Shown piece after piece: positions 28,032-36,801 of a DNA stretch of 64,000 nt (the stretch's first letter is position 1; each line of letters opens with the position of its first letter). The translations under genes and the position numbers were made by a program. Under the pieces are notes generated by a model that had not been told where the DNA came from, made no database searches, and saw only the letters and a program-made list of their open reading frames with translations. This DNA is from Chitinophaga sp. HK235 (GTDB lineage Bacteria; Bacteroidota; Bacteroidia; Chitinophagales; Chitinophagaceae), in contig NZ_CP073766.1 in the NCBI RefSeq assembly GCF_018255755.1, positions 7,376,501-7,440,500 of the forward strand, written 5' to 3'.

Positions 28032-28904
28032 ATGCAGGGCAATGTAGTTTTAATCACCGGTACTTCCACCGGACTGGGTATGCATACCGCCTTACAACTG
28101 GCTGCTAACGGCTATAAGGTGTATGCCACCATGCGTGACTTCGACAAACGTTATGCTTTACTGGACGCTGCCGCTGCGCAGCAGGTTAAACTGGATGTCA
28201 GCGTACTGGACGTATCAGACATCGATACGATTAATTCCTGTGTAGACCGCGTGCTGGCCTATGAAGGAAAGATAGATGTGCTGATCAACAATGCCGGAGC
28301 CGGTTTTGTGCGCAATACGGAGCAGGCCTCCATGGAAGAGATACAAAAGGTGCTGGACACTAACTTCCTGGGTGTGGTACGATGCACTAAAATTGTGCTG
28401 CCTCATATGCGGCAGGCGCGCAGCGGGCACATCATCAATATCGGCTCTGTAGGCGGGCTGGTAGGACAGCCCTTTAATGAACTGTATTGTGCTGCCAAGT
28501 TCGCTGTGGAAGGGTATACAGAAGCTCTCGCCACCTATGTGACACCTGCTTTTAATGTGAAATTCACTATCGTTGAACCCGGCGGTATCCGGACCGAATT
28601 CAGAAATAATGTTTTCAAACAGGTCAACAGCAGTGGTGGTATCCTTGAAGATGCTTATAAACCATTGCTCGAATCCTATATTGCCAGCGGAGAATCCCGC
28701 TCTTCCTCCTATCAGTCTGCCGAAGAGGTGGCACTGCTCATAGCCGGCGTGGTGGCCGCTGAAAACCCTCCCCTCCGTATCCGTACCTCTACGTGGGCCG
28801 AAAAGTTCTGCGAATATAAAACACAGTCTGACCCTACTGGTTTGTTGCAGGTAGAGGATGTGGCGAGAAACTTCGGCCAGCAACGTCATCTACATCACAG
28901 TTAA
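28032..28904 (+). CDS. Short-chain dehydrogenase/reductase (SDR)
   Basis: The 290-residue cytosolic oxidoreductase has the classical SDR motifs: glycine-rich 'GTSTGLGMHTALQLA' at the N-terminus, 'NNAG' at about residues 91-94, the catalytic Ser in 'INIGSVGGLVGQP' and the YxxxK motif in 'YCAAKFAVEGYTEALA'. It uses NAD(P)H; the substrate is unknown. Its 3' end overlaps the convergent PPOX-family gene by 15 nt. Confidence 0.92.
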   Translation: MQGNVVLITGTSTGLGMHTALQLAANGYKVYATMRDFDKRYALLDAAAAQQVKLDVSVLDVSDIDTINSCVDRVLAYEGKIDVLINNAGAGFVRNTEQASMEEIQKVLDTNFLGVVRCTKIVLPHMRQARSGHIINIGSVGGLVGQPFNELYCAAKFAVEGYTEALATYVTPAFNVKFTIVEPGGIRTEFRNNVFKQVNSSGGILEDAYKPLLESYIASGESRSSSYQSAEEVALLIAGVVAAENPPLRIRTSTWAEKFCEYKTQSDPTGLLQVEDVARNFGQQRHLHHS

Positions 28905-29522
28905 GTGGGGAGGCAGGGGTACACCAGCGCTGCATTCTTCTGTAATGGGCGCTAGGCGCCTGGTTTCTATCGGAATGATACCGGACCATATAGGCAGGTC
29001 TTTATCTTCATCTTCACCGGGCATGCCGCTACGCATTTTGGCAGAGGCTTCATCAAGTGAAAAGGCCAGTACGGTCGTTTTCCGGCTATCGCTGTCTTTG
29101 AGTGGACGGAGATAGTCCCAGCTGTTGGGAACAAATTTTTCCGTGAGCCATTTGAAGGCTTCTGTTTTCAGGGTGGGCTCCTCAATTTTTTCGGGGGTGC
29201 CGAAAATGACCACCGAGCGGTAGTTAACGGAATGGTTGAAGGCCGACTTAGCGACTACGATGGCATCCAGCAAGGTGACAGTGATGCATACCGGTAGTCC
29301 TTTTTCTATCTCACGGATGAAATGGCTGCCTACAGAGCCGTGTATGTAAATTTTATTTTCATGACGGACAAAAGCAGTAGGGATGGAGAAAGGTTTGTTA
29401 TCGACAGCAAAGCTGACAGTACAAACCAGGGCATCATCCAGTATGGAATAGATCGTCTGCTGGTCATAGACGGCCTTTTTAGGATATCTGCTGGGAACGA
29501 GGTGCGGCGGAATCGGATTCAT
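28890..29522 (-). CDS. Pyridoxamine 5'-phosphate oxidase-family (NimA-like) flavoprotein
   Basis: The 210-residue protein has the split-barrel FMN-binding fold pattern ('ALVCTVSFAVDNKPFSIPTA', 'NKIYIHGSVGSHFIREIEKG', 'NYRSVVIFGTPEKIEE'), as in NimA-like members that reduce small molecules. It is divergent from a MocR regulator 65 nt away. MocR-type regulators next to PPOX-family genes commonly control them, so regulation by the neighbour is likely. The gene overlaps the SDR gene tail to tail by 15 nt. Confidence 0.88.
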   Translation of the reverse strand: MNPIPPHLVPSRYPKKAVYDQQTIYSILDDALVCTVSFAVDNKPFSIPTAFVRHENKIYIHGSVGSHFIREIEKGLPVCITVTLLDAIVVAKSAFNHSVNYRSVVIFGTPEKIEEPTLKTEAFKWLTEKFVPNSWDYLRPLKDSDSRKTTVLAFSLDEASAKMRSGMPGEDEDKDLPIWSGIIPIETRRLAPITEECSAGVPLPPHLTVM

Positions 29523-29587
29523 TATCGGTTGTTTTTTAACAAAGTTGTACCTTTATTGGCTCTATATTATCATCCGATTCAGATAAA

Positions 29588-31069
29588 ATGGGTAGTCCAA
29601 TTTTTTCATTGTTATATCTAGACAAGCAGGATAAGCAGCCGGTATACCTTCAACTGGCCAATCAGCTGATGGGGCTTATCCGGACGGGGCCGTTGAATGC
29701 AGGGCAGCGCCTGCCCAGCAGCCGGGAGATGTCGGAGATGTTACAGGTACACCGTAAAACCGTGGTGAGGGCTTATGATGAGCTGCTGGCTCAGGGCTGG
29801 CTGGAAAGCCATACCGGCAGCGGTACCTTCGTGGCCAGACATCTGCCCCGTACAGAGCTGCAAACACTTACAGACAATAAATCTACTTCCGTTAACCCGC
29901 AACGGACAGCAGGCTTCAGCTTCACAGTAGCGCCGCATCTTGAGCGTCCTGTGTTGAAAGCTTCCAGCAACCTCCACCTGGATGACGGTTTCCCCGATTC
30001 CCGGCTGGCGCCGGTAGAAGAGCTGACCCGCAACTACCGCAGCCAGATGCTGCATGGCAATCCCTATGTACGGCTGGGCTATGGTGATACCACCGGCGCT
30101 TCCCGCCTGCGACAGGAGCTGTCGGCTTATCTCAACGAAACGCGGGGACTGCATACTACGGCTGAAAATATCCTGATCGTAAGAGGTACCATTATGGGGT
30201 TCTTTCTGGTAGCTACCGGCCTGGTAGCGAAAGGGGATCATGTTGTCAGCGGTAATATGTCCTGGGGTGGTGCCAGCGCCAATTTCATACAGGCCGGCGC
30301 TCAGCTGCACACCATGCCGGTAGATGAATACGGTATAGATACGGACGCCCTGGAACAACTCTGCCGGCAGAAAAAGATAAGGATGGTGTATGTTACTCCC
30401 CATCACCATTACCCTACTACAGTGGTGCTGCGGGCAGACAGACGCTTACAACTGTTACGGCTATCCGAAAAGTATGGGTTTATCATCTTTGAAGATGACT
30501 ATGATTACGATTTCCACTATCTCAGCAAACCGCTGGCACCACTGGCCAGTGCAGACAGGGCCGGAATGGTGCTGTATGGCGGATCTTTTACCAAAGCTAT
30601 TTCCCCTGCATTCCGGGTGGGCTACCTCGTAGGCTCCGAAAATGTGATCCATTATCTCGCCAAAGTAAGGCGTATCGTAGACCGTCAGGGTGATCTGATG
30701 CTGGAGAACGCTTTTGCGGAGCTGTTGCATACAGGGGTGATACATCGTCATCTGCGTAAGTCGCTGCGGCTTTACCGTGAACGGAGAGACCTCTTCTGTG
30801 AACTGCTGCGCACGGAGCTGGGCAACGATGTCTCTTTCCAGGTACCTGTAGGCGGCATGGCCGTATGGACCGGATTTGACCGCCGCATCGACCTGGAAAA
30901 ACTAGCTGAAAAAGCACAGCTGAAAGGACTTTATATGTACGACGGGCAATCATTCAATAAAGCTGATCCAACGCTGAACCATACACGTCTGGGCTTTGCA
31001 TCGTCGTCTCCATCTGAACTGGAGCAGGCAGTAGGGATAATAAAAAAAATAATCGCTGATGGATTATGA
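29588..31069 (+). CDS. MocR/PdxR-family transcriptional regulator (GntR-aminotransferase fusion)
   Basis: The 493-residue protein has an N-terminal GntR winged helix ('NAGQRLPSSREMSEMLQVHR', about 37-75) fused to a fold-type I aminotransferase domain. The pyridoxal phosphate region is visible as 'FEDDYDYDFHY' and the Schiff-base Lys as 'GSFTKAISPAFRVGYLV'. Such regulators sense PLP or an amino compound. It probably acts on the divergent PPOX-family gene and itself. Its last codons (ADGL stop) are one arm of a 16-bp perfect palindrome shared with the convergent MscS gene. Confidence 0.93.
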   Translation: MGSPIFSLLYLDKQDKQPVYLQLANQLMGLIRTGPLNAGQRLPSSREMSEMLQVHRKTVVRAYDELLAQGWLESHTGSGTFVARHLPRTELQTLTDNKSTSVNPQRTAGFSFTVAPHLERPVLKASSNLHLDDGFPDSRLAPVEELTRNYRSQMLHGNPYVRLGYGDTTGASRLRQELSAYLNETRGLHTTAENILIVRGTIMGFFLVATGLVAKGDHVVSGNMSWGGASANFIQAGAQLHTMPVDEYGIDTDALEQLCRQKKIRMVYVTPHHHYPTTVVLRADRRLQLLRLSEKYGFIIFEDDYDYDFHYLSKPLAPLASADRAGMVLYGGSFTKAISPAFRVGYLVGSENVIHYLAKVRRIVDRQGDLMLENAFAELLHTGVIHRHLRKSLRLYRERRDLFCELLRTELGNDVSFQVPVGGMAVWTGFDRRIDLEKLAEKAQLKGLYMYDGQSFNKADPTLNHTRLGFASSSPSELEQAVGIIKKIIADGL

Positions 31070-31093
31070 TACCCGTAATCATAATCCATCAGC
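31055..31093. terminator. Perfect bidirectional hairpin within two convergent gene ends
   Basis: Arms of 16 bp (GCTGATGGATTATGAT at 31055-31070 and its complement at 31078-31093) enclose a 7-nt loop. The hairpin spans the final codons of MocR and of MscS, so both proteins end with Ala-Asp-Gly-Leu. A bidirectional termination role is likely from position. T-tracts are weak. Confidence 0.7.
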
Positions 31094-32143
31094 AGTTCTG
31101 AGTTGGGGCAAACACTCCGGATGATTTTCCCTGATATATTTCAGTAGCTGTTCACGCATATAACAACGTAAGTCGAAAGCCTGGCCGGAGGTGGCGGCGC
31201 TCATCAGGGTTCTTACTTCAACAGTGCGTTCGGTGATGTTGGTGACCTGCAGAGCGCTGGCTCGTTTATCCCAGAGGGGAGAGGCTTTGAGCAGTCTGTC
31301 AAATTCGGCCCTGATTTTATCTATGGGTGCGGTATAGTCGAGATAAAAGAAGGCGGTGCCTAGTATTTCAGATCCGGTACGTGTCCAGTTCTGGAAAGGT
31401 TTTTCGATAAAGTAGTTGATCGGGAGTATCAGTTTACGCTGGTCCCAGATGTTGAGTACCACATAGGTGAGTGTAATTTCTTCCACACGTCCCCATTCTC
31501 CTTCCACCACCAGCACATCGTCGATGCGGATAGGCTGGGTAAAAGCTATCTGGAATCCGGCCAGCAGGTTGCCGAGTGATTTTTGCGCAGCGAAGCCGAT
31601 GATGATACCGCCAACGCCTACACCGGTGAGCAGGCCGGCGCCGAGTTTACGCATGCTGTCAAAACTCAGCAGGATGATACAGGCTGTGAGTACCAGTACA
31701 AGGGCTATGGCCAGCTTCCTCACAAACTGCAGCTGGGTGCGTATCTTCCGTTCTTTCAGGTTGTTGGCTTTGTTGAGATCATATACATGATATACATAAT
31801 CTTCCAGCACTTTAAGTATGCCGATGACCAGTGCTGCAAATGACAGTGTGAGCGCGATTTCCGCCAGGCGTGTCAGCGATGGTTCATATTTGGGGTGAAT
31901 ACGCATCAATGGCATCAACATGTTGAGGATCAGCAACGGCAGAAAATAGTTGAATGCTTTGCCAAGATGGAGCAGAGCGCTATGTACCAGCGAAAAATCT
32001 CCGTTGCGTTTGCTGGTCTTCCGCAGGATAAGTGAAAGCAGGAATTTGATCAGCCATCCTGCAATTACTGAAATGCCTATCAACATCAGGTTCCATAAGA
32101 TGTTGGGCAAATGGTCCGTTTTTTCTAATAATTCATTCCACAT
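31079..32143 (-). CDS. MscS-family mechanosensitive ion channel
   Basis: The 354-residue membrane protein has about four to five N-terminal membrane segments followed by the MscS pore helix and beta domain: 'LGAGLLTGVGVGGIIIGFAA', 'SLGNLLAGFQIAFTQPIRID' and 'WGRVEEITLTYVVLNIWDQR'. It opens under membrane tension to release solutes during osmotic downshock. The length is typical of YnaI/YbdG-like members. It stands alone, convergent with the MocR gene. Confidence 0.92.
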   Translation of the reverse strand: MWNELLEKTDHLPNILWNLMLIGISVIAGWLIKFLLSLILRKTSKRNGDFSLVHSALLHLGKAFNYFLPLLILNMLMPLMRIHPKYEPSLTRLAEIALTLSFAALVIGILKVLEDYVYHVYDLNKANNLKERKIRTQLQFVRKLAIALVLVLTACIILLSFDSMRKLGAGLLTGVGVGGIIIGFAAQKSLGNLLAGFQIAFTQPIRIDDVLVVEGEWGRVEEITLTYVVLNIWDQRKLILPINYFIEKPFQNWTRTGSEILGTAFFYLDYTAPIDKIRAEFDRLLKASPLWDKRASALQVTNITERTVEVRTLMSAATSGQAFDLRCYMREQLLKYIRENHPECLPQLRTADGL

Positions 32144-32289
32144 AAGGCCGGAAGGTCACAAAAAAGGTGCCGTAGAGGACTCTGATATTAGGAATCAAAG
32201 TTGTCCTGATACAGAGATGAGGTGTATAAAAAATAATATTTATGTAATTCTGTCCGTTATTCTAATCTTCACGTATGATTTATTCCACT

Positions 32290-33606
32290 ATGAAAAAATG
32301 TTTGCTGTTACTGTTGTTTCCCTTTTTATTGATTGCGCTACCAGGCCATGTTGCTGCATTTGTCTCCATGGGTTTACAGGCTGATACCACGGATGGTGTG
32401 AGCGCGTGGTTGAGGTCACATGCCGTTTCACTTCGTACTGTTGATGCCGGCAATGGCAGTGCGGATTTACAGGGACTGAAACCGATGATAGGAGATGCCC
32501 GTGTGGTAGCACTAGGAGAATGTACACATGGCACCAGTGAAATTTTCAGGATGAAACACCGCCTGCTTGAATTCCTGGTCACTGAAATGGGCTTTACTAT
32601 TTTTTCTATTGAAGCGAATTTACCGGAGACGAATGCTGTCAATGAATATGTATTGTATGGAAAAGGAGAGCCGGAGATAGTACTGGCCGGTATGTATTGC
32701 TGGACCTGGAATACCAGAGAGGTGCTGGAGATGATTAAATGGATGCGGGTTTATAATATTCAGCATCCGGATAAGATGGTGCAGTTCACTGGTTTTGATA
32801 TGCAATTCCCACAAGGGGCTTATGAAAGACTGGATCAATTTGCCACACAGTATGCTCCTGACCTGAAACCAGTGGTAGATACCATTGCTGCCTATTGCGT
32901 CCGTTACAGGCGACAGAATATAAATGGCCAACTGCTGACCCGTGAAGAAAAAGCCCCTTTGCAGCAGGCGCTGGATACACTGGGAGAGAACTTCAGGAGG
33001 AAGGGCGCTGCTTATCGGCAATTGGTGGGAGATAGCATATGGGAGTGGCAGCTGCGATACCTGGAAGTATTGAATCAGTATGTGAAAAAAAATTCTGACA
33101 GAAAAGGGATTTTAAGCAACAGAGACCAGTCGATGGCAGAGAATGTGATCTGGCTGACAGAACATTTTCCCGGGCAGAAAATGGTACTCTGGGCTCACAA
33201 TGCGCATATAAAAAAGAATGAATATTCCATGGGAGAATATCTGAACAGACACTTTAGAAAAGAGCTGTTGGTGCTGGGTTTTGGGGTAGCATCAGGCAAG
33301 TATACCGCTGTCAAAAGAGGTGTTGGCCTCTCTCATGATAATCTTTTATCCACGCCGGTTCCTACATCATTTGAATCGTATGCACAAGCCAGTGGCATTG
33401 GCAACTTTATCCTTGACATACGCAGGGAGCAGTTGAAAAACGATGGCGCCTCATGGCTGTTGCATCGTATGAAACTACGTTATATAGGAGCAGTAGCTCC
33501 GAAGGGGGAAAAGCAGTTTGAACAGGGGCTTTTACCAGAACTGTATGACGGTATCATCTACCTGGAAAATACTACTTCTTCTGTATCGATCTATTACAAA
33601 AAATAA
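32290..33606 (+). CDS. Erythromycin esterase-like protein, exported
   Basis: The 438-residue protein starts with a signal peptide (leucine-rich core, 'LPGHVAAF' end). The catalytic region matches the EreA/EreB superfamily: 'VVALGECTHGTSEIF' with His80, 'FSIEANLPETNAVNEY', 'WTWNTREVLEMIKWMR' and 'KMVLWAHNAHI'. Members hydrolyse macrolide lactones or unknown esters. Environmental homologues often have unproven activity, so resistance is not assured. I prefer ATG 32290 over the in-frame ATG at 32275. Confidence 0.88.
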   Translation: MKKCLLLLLFPFLLIALPGHVAAFVSMGLQADTTDGVSAWLRSHAVSLRTVDAGNGSADLQGLKPMIGDARVVALGECTHGTSEIFRMKHRLLEFLVTEMGFTIFSIEANLPETNAVNEYVLYGKGEPEIVLAGMYCWTWNTREVLEMIKWMRVYNIQHPDKMVQFTGFDMQFPQGAYERLDQFATQYAPDLKPVVDTIAAYCVRYRRQNINGQLLTREEKAPLQQALDTLGENFRRKGAAYRQLVGDSIWEWQLRYLEVLNQYVKKNSDRKGILSNRDQSMAENVIWLTEHFPGQKMVLWAHNAHIKKNEYSMGEYLNRHFRKELLVLGFGVASGKYTAVKRGVGLSHDNLLSTPVPTSFESYAQASGIGNFILDIRREQLKNDGASWLLHRMKLRYIGAVAPKGEKQFEQGLLPELYDGIIYLENTTSSVSIYYKK

Positions 33607-33826
33607 CATTATCGCAAGCCATAGGCCATGCGCAGGGACGGCAGCGGGTGCAATGGCAAAGCGGTGGCGTATATATTCACTTCCTCTGAAAGCGATACCG
33701 TACTACAGCTTTTTTCATAGAGGAAGTTGATGAGTATGGAACGCGTTATGTAAATTAAATGTTACAGGTATTTGGAATTAGGGTGGATGATTTTTATATT
33801 TATTGACTACCGCTAAAATTCCATGT
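33607..33826. other. Spacer between Ere-like and fucosidase genes
   Basis: No confident gene is visible. The minus strand holds a start-less open stretch (about 33618-33770) whose translation ends 'HPLPSLRMAYGLR' and has protein-like composition, so it may be a gene remnant. An 8-bp inverted repeat (CTTCCTCT at 33680-33687, AGAGGAAG at 33719-33726) lies within it. Confidence 0.3.
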
Positions 33827-35275
33827 ATGAAAAAAATACTATTAGGTGCAACATTGCTGTTGTGTTGTTTTTTCTCTCTTTCTGCGCAAAAATATACGGC
33901 TGACTGGAGTTCTCTTAACAAACGAGGTATCCCTGCGTGGTTCAACGAAGCCAAGTTCGGCATCTTTATTCACTGGGGTGTATATGCAGTACCTTCCTTT
34001 GCTGTAGTGGGCCCGGGAGGGTATTCGGAGTGGTACTGGTATAACCTGAATGGTACCAAAGAAGGGAGTCATCAGCAGGTACAGGCATTTCATGACAAAC
34101 AATACGGCAAGGATTTTTCCTATCAGCAGTTTGAAAAACAGTTCACGGCCTCGTTATTTGATCCGGCGCAATGGGCCGATGTTTTCAAACGTTCCGGTGC
34201 GAAGTATGTGGTGCTGACATCCAAACATCATGAGGGGTATTGTTTGTGGGATAACAAACAGGCAGATGAATCATGGGGACATGCCTGGAATGCGGTAACG
34301 GGGACGCCCAAACGAGATCTGCTGGGAGATCTGACAGCTGCAGTACGTAAGGAAGGGTTGCGTATGGGATATTATTATTCGTTGTATGAATGGTTTAATC
34401 CTTTGTACCGGAAAGACAGGCAGCGTTATGTCAGCGAAGTGATGATGCCGCAGTTTAAGGATCTGGTAACGCGTTATAAGCCTTCGGTTATTTTTTCTGA
34501 TGGGGAATGGGAGATGTCTGATACTGCCTGGCGCAGCACAGAGCTGCTGGCATGGTTGTATAATGAGTCGCCGGTAAAGGATGAGGTGGCGGTAGATGAC
34601 CGTTGGGGTAATAATACCAGAGGCAAAAACAACGGTGCTACTTATCTTACGTCGGAGTATGGCAGCGGGATGCAGCCGGGAGTAGTATGGGAGGAAAGTC
34701 AGGGTATTGGTCAGTCTTATGGTTATAACCGGATGGAAAAGGCAGATGATTACAAAAAGAGTAATGACCTGATTTTATTGCTGACAGATATTGTGTCACG
34801 TGGTGGTAATCTGTTGCTGGACATAGGGCCTACGGCAGATGGGCGTATACCGGTGATCATGCAGCAGCGTTTGCTGGACATCGGTGACTGGCTGAAAATT
34901 AATGGCGAGGCCATCTATGAAACCAAAGCCTGGAAGGAGACCCGGCAGTGGAGCAGCGGGAGGAGGCCTGAAATAAGGGAGGAGAGCTATATGTCGGGTT
35001 ACAATATTTCGCAGATGGTTGTTCCTTCTCCGACACATGCCCACATAGAAATGTTTTTTACGACCCATCAGGATGCCTTATATTGCATAGTGCCACGTTT
35101 TGAACAACAGCTGCGTATTCGTAATTATACGGCCCCTAAAAACGCTGTCTGTAGTATTCTGGGCAGTAGCAAGCCTATCACCGGGCAGCAGCAGGGCAAG
35201 GATTTTGTGATCAATTTATCCGGACTTCGACCGGGAGATATTCCGCAGCGACTATTTGTGGTGAAGATAAAATAA
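33827..35275 (+). CDS. Alpha-L-fucosidase, GH29, exported
   Basis: The 482-residue protein has a signal peptide ('LLLCCFFSLSAQ') and the GH29 fold: 'WFNEAKFGIFIHWGVYAVPS' near 38-57, 'YVVLTSKHHEGYCLWDNK' and the nucleophile region 'VIFSDGEWEMSD' with Asp225 as the likely nucleophile. 'SRGGNLLLDIGPTADG' follows, as in the family. It releases terminal alpha-L-fucose from glycans in the periplasm or outside. I chose ATG 33827 since it begins the signal peptide. A small unknown gene follows directly after the stop. Confidence 0.93.
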   Translation: MKKILLGATLLLCCFFSLSAQKYTADWSSLNKRGIPAWFNEAKFGIFIHWGVYAVPSFAVVGPGGYSEWYWYNLNGTKEGSHQQVQAFHDKQYGKDFSYQQFEKQFTASLFDPAQWADVFKRSGAKYVVLTSKHHEGYCLWDNKQADESWGHAWNAVTGTPKRDLLGDLTAAVRKEGLRMGYYYSLYEWFNPLYRKDRQRYVSEVMMPQFKDLVTRYKPSVIFSDGEWEMSDTAWRSTELLAWLYNESPVKDEVAVDDRWGNNTRGKNNGATYLTSEYGSGMQPGVVWEESQGIGQSYGYNRMEKADDYKKSNDLILLLTDIVSRGGNLLLDIGPTADGRIPVIMQQRLLDIGDWLKINGEAIYETKAWKETRQWSSGRRPEIREESYMSGYNISQMVVPSPTHAHIEMFFTTHQDALYCIVPRFEQQLRIRNYTAPKNAVCSILGSSKPITGQQQGKDFVINLSGLRPGDIPQRLFVVKIK

Positions 35276-35596
35276 ATGCTCATGAACTTTGAAGGTGAAT
35301 GCCTCCGGGAGGCCGGGCTGCTGGATGCGCCCTCATTGCAGTCTATGTTGGGAGAAGACTGGACCGAAGATGATATCCGTCGTATCTACCCACGGGCCCT
35401 GCCTAATGTGCTGAATGGCAGGGAACTGCAGCTGGTGAAGCAGCTGGTGGACGTGGACGGTTATTCTCATCTGTATAAGATAGGGCGGTACTATCTGTTT
35501 GAAGCTATCGACCGGTGGATGCATGAGGTCTTTGCCAGTGAGCCGTTTATGCTGGAGCTCATCGCAGAAATGAACCATCTCAAAAAAATAAAATAA
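35276..35596 (+). CDS. Small hypothetical protein coupled to fucosidase
   Basis: The 106-residue protein begins at the base after the fucosidase stop (TAAATG), so translation is probably coupled. Motifs such as 'EDWTEDDIRRIYPRALPNVL' and 'FEAIDRWMHEVFASEPFMLE' suggest a helical cytosolic protein. It has no signal peptide or cysteines. I do not recognise a family. The strong terminator that follows ends the two-gene unit. Confidence 0.65.
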   Translation: MLMNFEGECLREAGLLDAPSLQSMLGEDWTEDDIRRIYPRALPNVLNGRELQLVKQLVDVDGYSHLYKIGRYYLFEAIDRWMHEVFASEPFMLELIAEMNHLKKIK

Positions 35597-35625
35597 AAAC
35601 CCCGGCATTTCAGTGCCGGGGTTTT
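35596..35625 (+). terminator. Intrinsic terminator
   Basis: A 12-bp perfect stem (AAAACCCCGGCA / TGCCGGGGTTTT) with 6-nt loop TTTCAG starts at the last base of the preceding stop codon and is followed by a T-rich stretch. It is a standard Rho-independent terminator closing the fucosidase unit. Confidence 0.9.
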
Positions 35626-35641
35626 GTATTTTTGGCGGACA

Positions 35642-36226
35642 ATGATAAAGCCAATGTCACAAAAGCTCAATATTCTCGCTATCTCCGGAAGTACCCGTCA
35701 GCAATCCTCTAATCATCAACTGATAAAAGCTGTTGCCAGCCTGGCCGCAGACGTCGCCCATGTGGAGGTGTTTGAGGGGCTGACGAATATCCCTCATTTT
35801 AACCCTGATATAGACCACGATAATCCACCTGCGGAGGTTGTTGCCTTCCGGCGCCGTTTGCGGGAAGCAGACGCTGTCCTGATCTGTACGCCGGAATATG
35901 CCATCGGTGTGCCGGGTACCCTGAAAAATGCGATCGACTGGACTGTTTCTTCCATGGAGTTGTCCCGGAAGCCGGTAGCGCTGATCACAGCCGGTACCTC
36001 TGGTTTCAAAGCGCATGAATCGCTGCTGGGCACCCTGCTTATCATCGAATCGAACATTGCCACCACTGCCCAGATAGTCATCTCCGGAGTAAAAACAAAG
36101 ATCAATCAGGACGGTATTATCACGGACACGGCTACACTGGAAAAGGTCCAACAGCTGATAGCGTCCCTGGTGGCTGTGGTGAAAGAAGAGCCTATCCCAT
36201 TGATGCCAAGGCCTTCCCTGTTCTGA
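35642..36226 (+). CDS. NADPH-dependent FMN reductase
   Basis: The 194-residue flavodoxin-like protein has 'KLNILAISGSTRQQSSNHQL', which holds the FMN phosphate loop near residues 13-22, and 'DAVLICTPEYAIGVPGTLKN' with the family's PEY motif. It reduces FMN, quinones or azo compounds with NADPH in the cytosol. ATG 35642 is chosen; 35654 is also possible. The track-start TTG further upstream overlaps the terminator and is unlikely. Confidence 0.92.
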   Translation: MIKPMSQKLNILAISGSTRQQSSNHQLIKAVASLAADVAHVEVFEGLTNIPHFNPDIDHDNPPAEVVAFRRRLREADAVLICTPEYAIGVPGTLKNAIDWTVSSMELSRKPVALITAGTSGFKAHESLLGTLLIIESNIATTAQIVISGVKTKINQDGIITDTATLEKVQQLIASLVAVVKEEPIPLMPRPSLF

Positions 36227-36673
36227 TTATTTTTTATACCATCTTTTCAAGCTGTCGGCTGCTGCGTCGTATTCATATACTTTTCTTGTCAGGGTATCGA
36301 TATATACCCATCCATCTGTTACAAATCTTGGGTCGGAGTGGTCTGCTTCTTCCATATGGTGTCCCAGGTGGAAAATCATATAAACCGCGGAATCGGTTGT
36401 TTCTACCTGGTCCATCATCCAGCGGATGGAGCTGTCTTTCGCTGCGTATCTGATCAGCTGGTTGTCTGTTGACTTTACAAATTCAATCAGCAATGAATCC
36501 GTCCAGGATGGCGACTGGCCGTCGGTTTCCTTAGTGGCCGGCTGTTCCTGTACGGTGACTGGCTTAGTGCTGACAGTGGCAGAATCGGTCTTTACTTCGG
36601 TTTGCTGGTTATTTCGGTTTACACAGGCGATGGTTACTAATACTGGTAGGAGGTAAATAAAATGCTTCTTCAT
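36227..36673 (-). CDS. Small lipoprotein of unknown function
   Basis: The 148-residue protein starts at Met 36673 with a short signal and lipobox-like 'VLVTIACVN'. A Thr/Gln/Ser-rich linker follows, then a compact domain ('SWTDSLLIEFVKSTDNQLIR', 'HHMEEADHSDPRFVTDGWVY', 'YEYDAAADSLKRW'). I do not recognise a family. It is convergent with the FMN reductase gene, the stops being adjacent. Confidence 0.7.
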   Translation of the reverse strand: MKKHFIYLLPVLVTIACVNRNNQQTEVKTDSATVSTKPVTVQEQPATKETDGQSPSWTDSLLIEFVKSTDNQLIRYAAKDSSIRWMMDQVETTDSAVYMIFHLGHHMEEADHSDPRFVTDGWVYIDTLTRKVYEYDAAADSLKRWYKK

Positions 36674-36789
36674 ATAACGATGTGTGATGTAAAACGTCTG
36701 CAATTATACTAAAGTAGTTAAATTAATTTATAACTGCCTGTTTTGCATGGGGTGATAACTCCTGACATACTGTTGTCACCTGCCCCTGC

Positions 36790-36797
36790 TAGTTTTG
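36790..36797 (+). promoter_or_regulatory. Bacteroidota -7 box (TAGTTTTG) upstream of winged-helix gene
   Basis: TAGTTTTG matches TAnnTTTG and lies 4 nt before the ATG at 36802. The nearest TTG upstream (36773-36775) is only 14 nt away, shorter than usual. The arrangement suggests a leaderless transcript. Confidence 0.4.
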
Positions 36798-36801
36798 GTG
36801 T

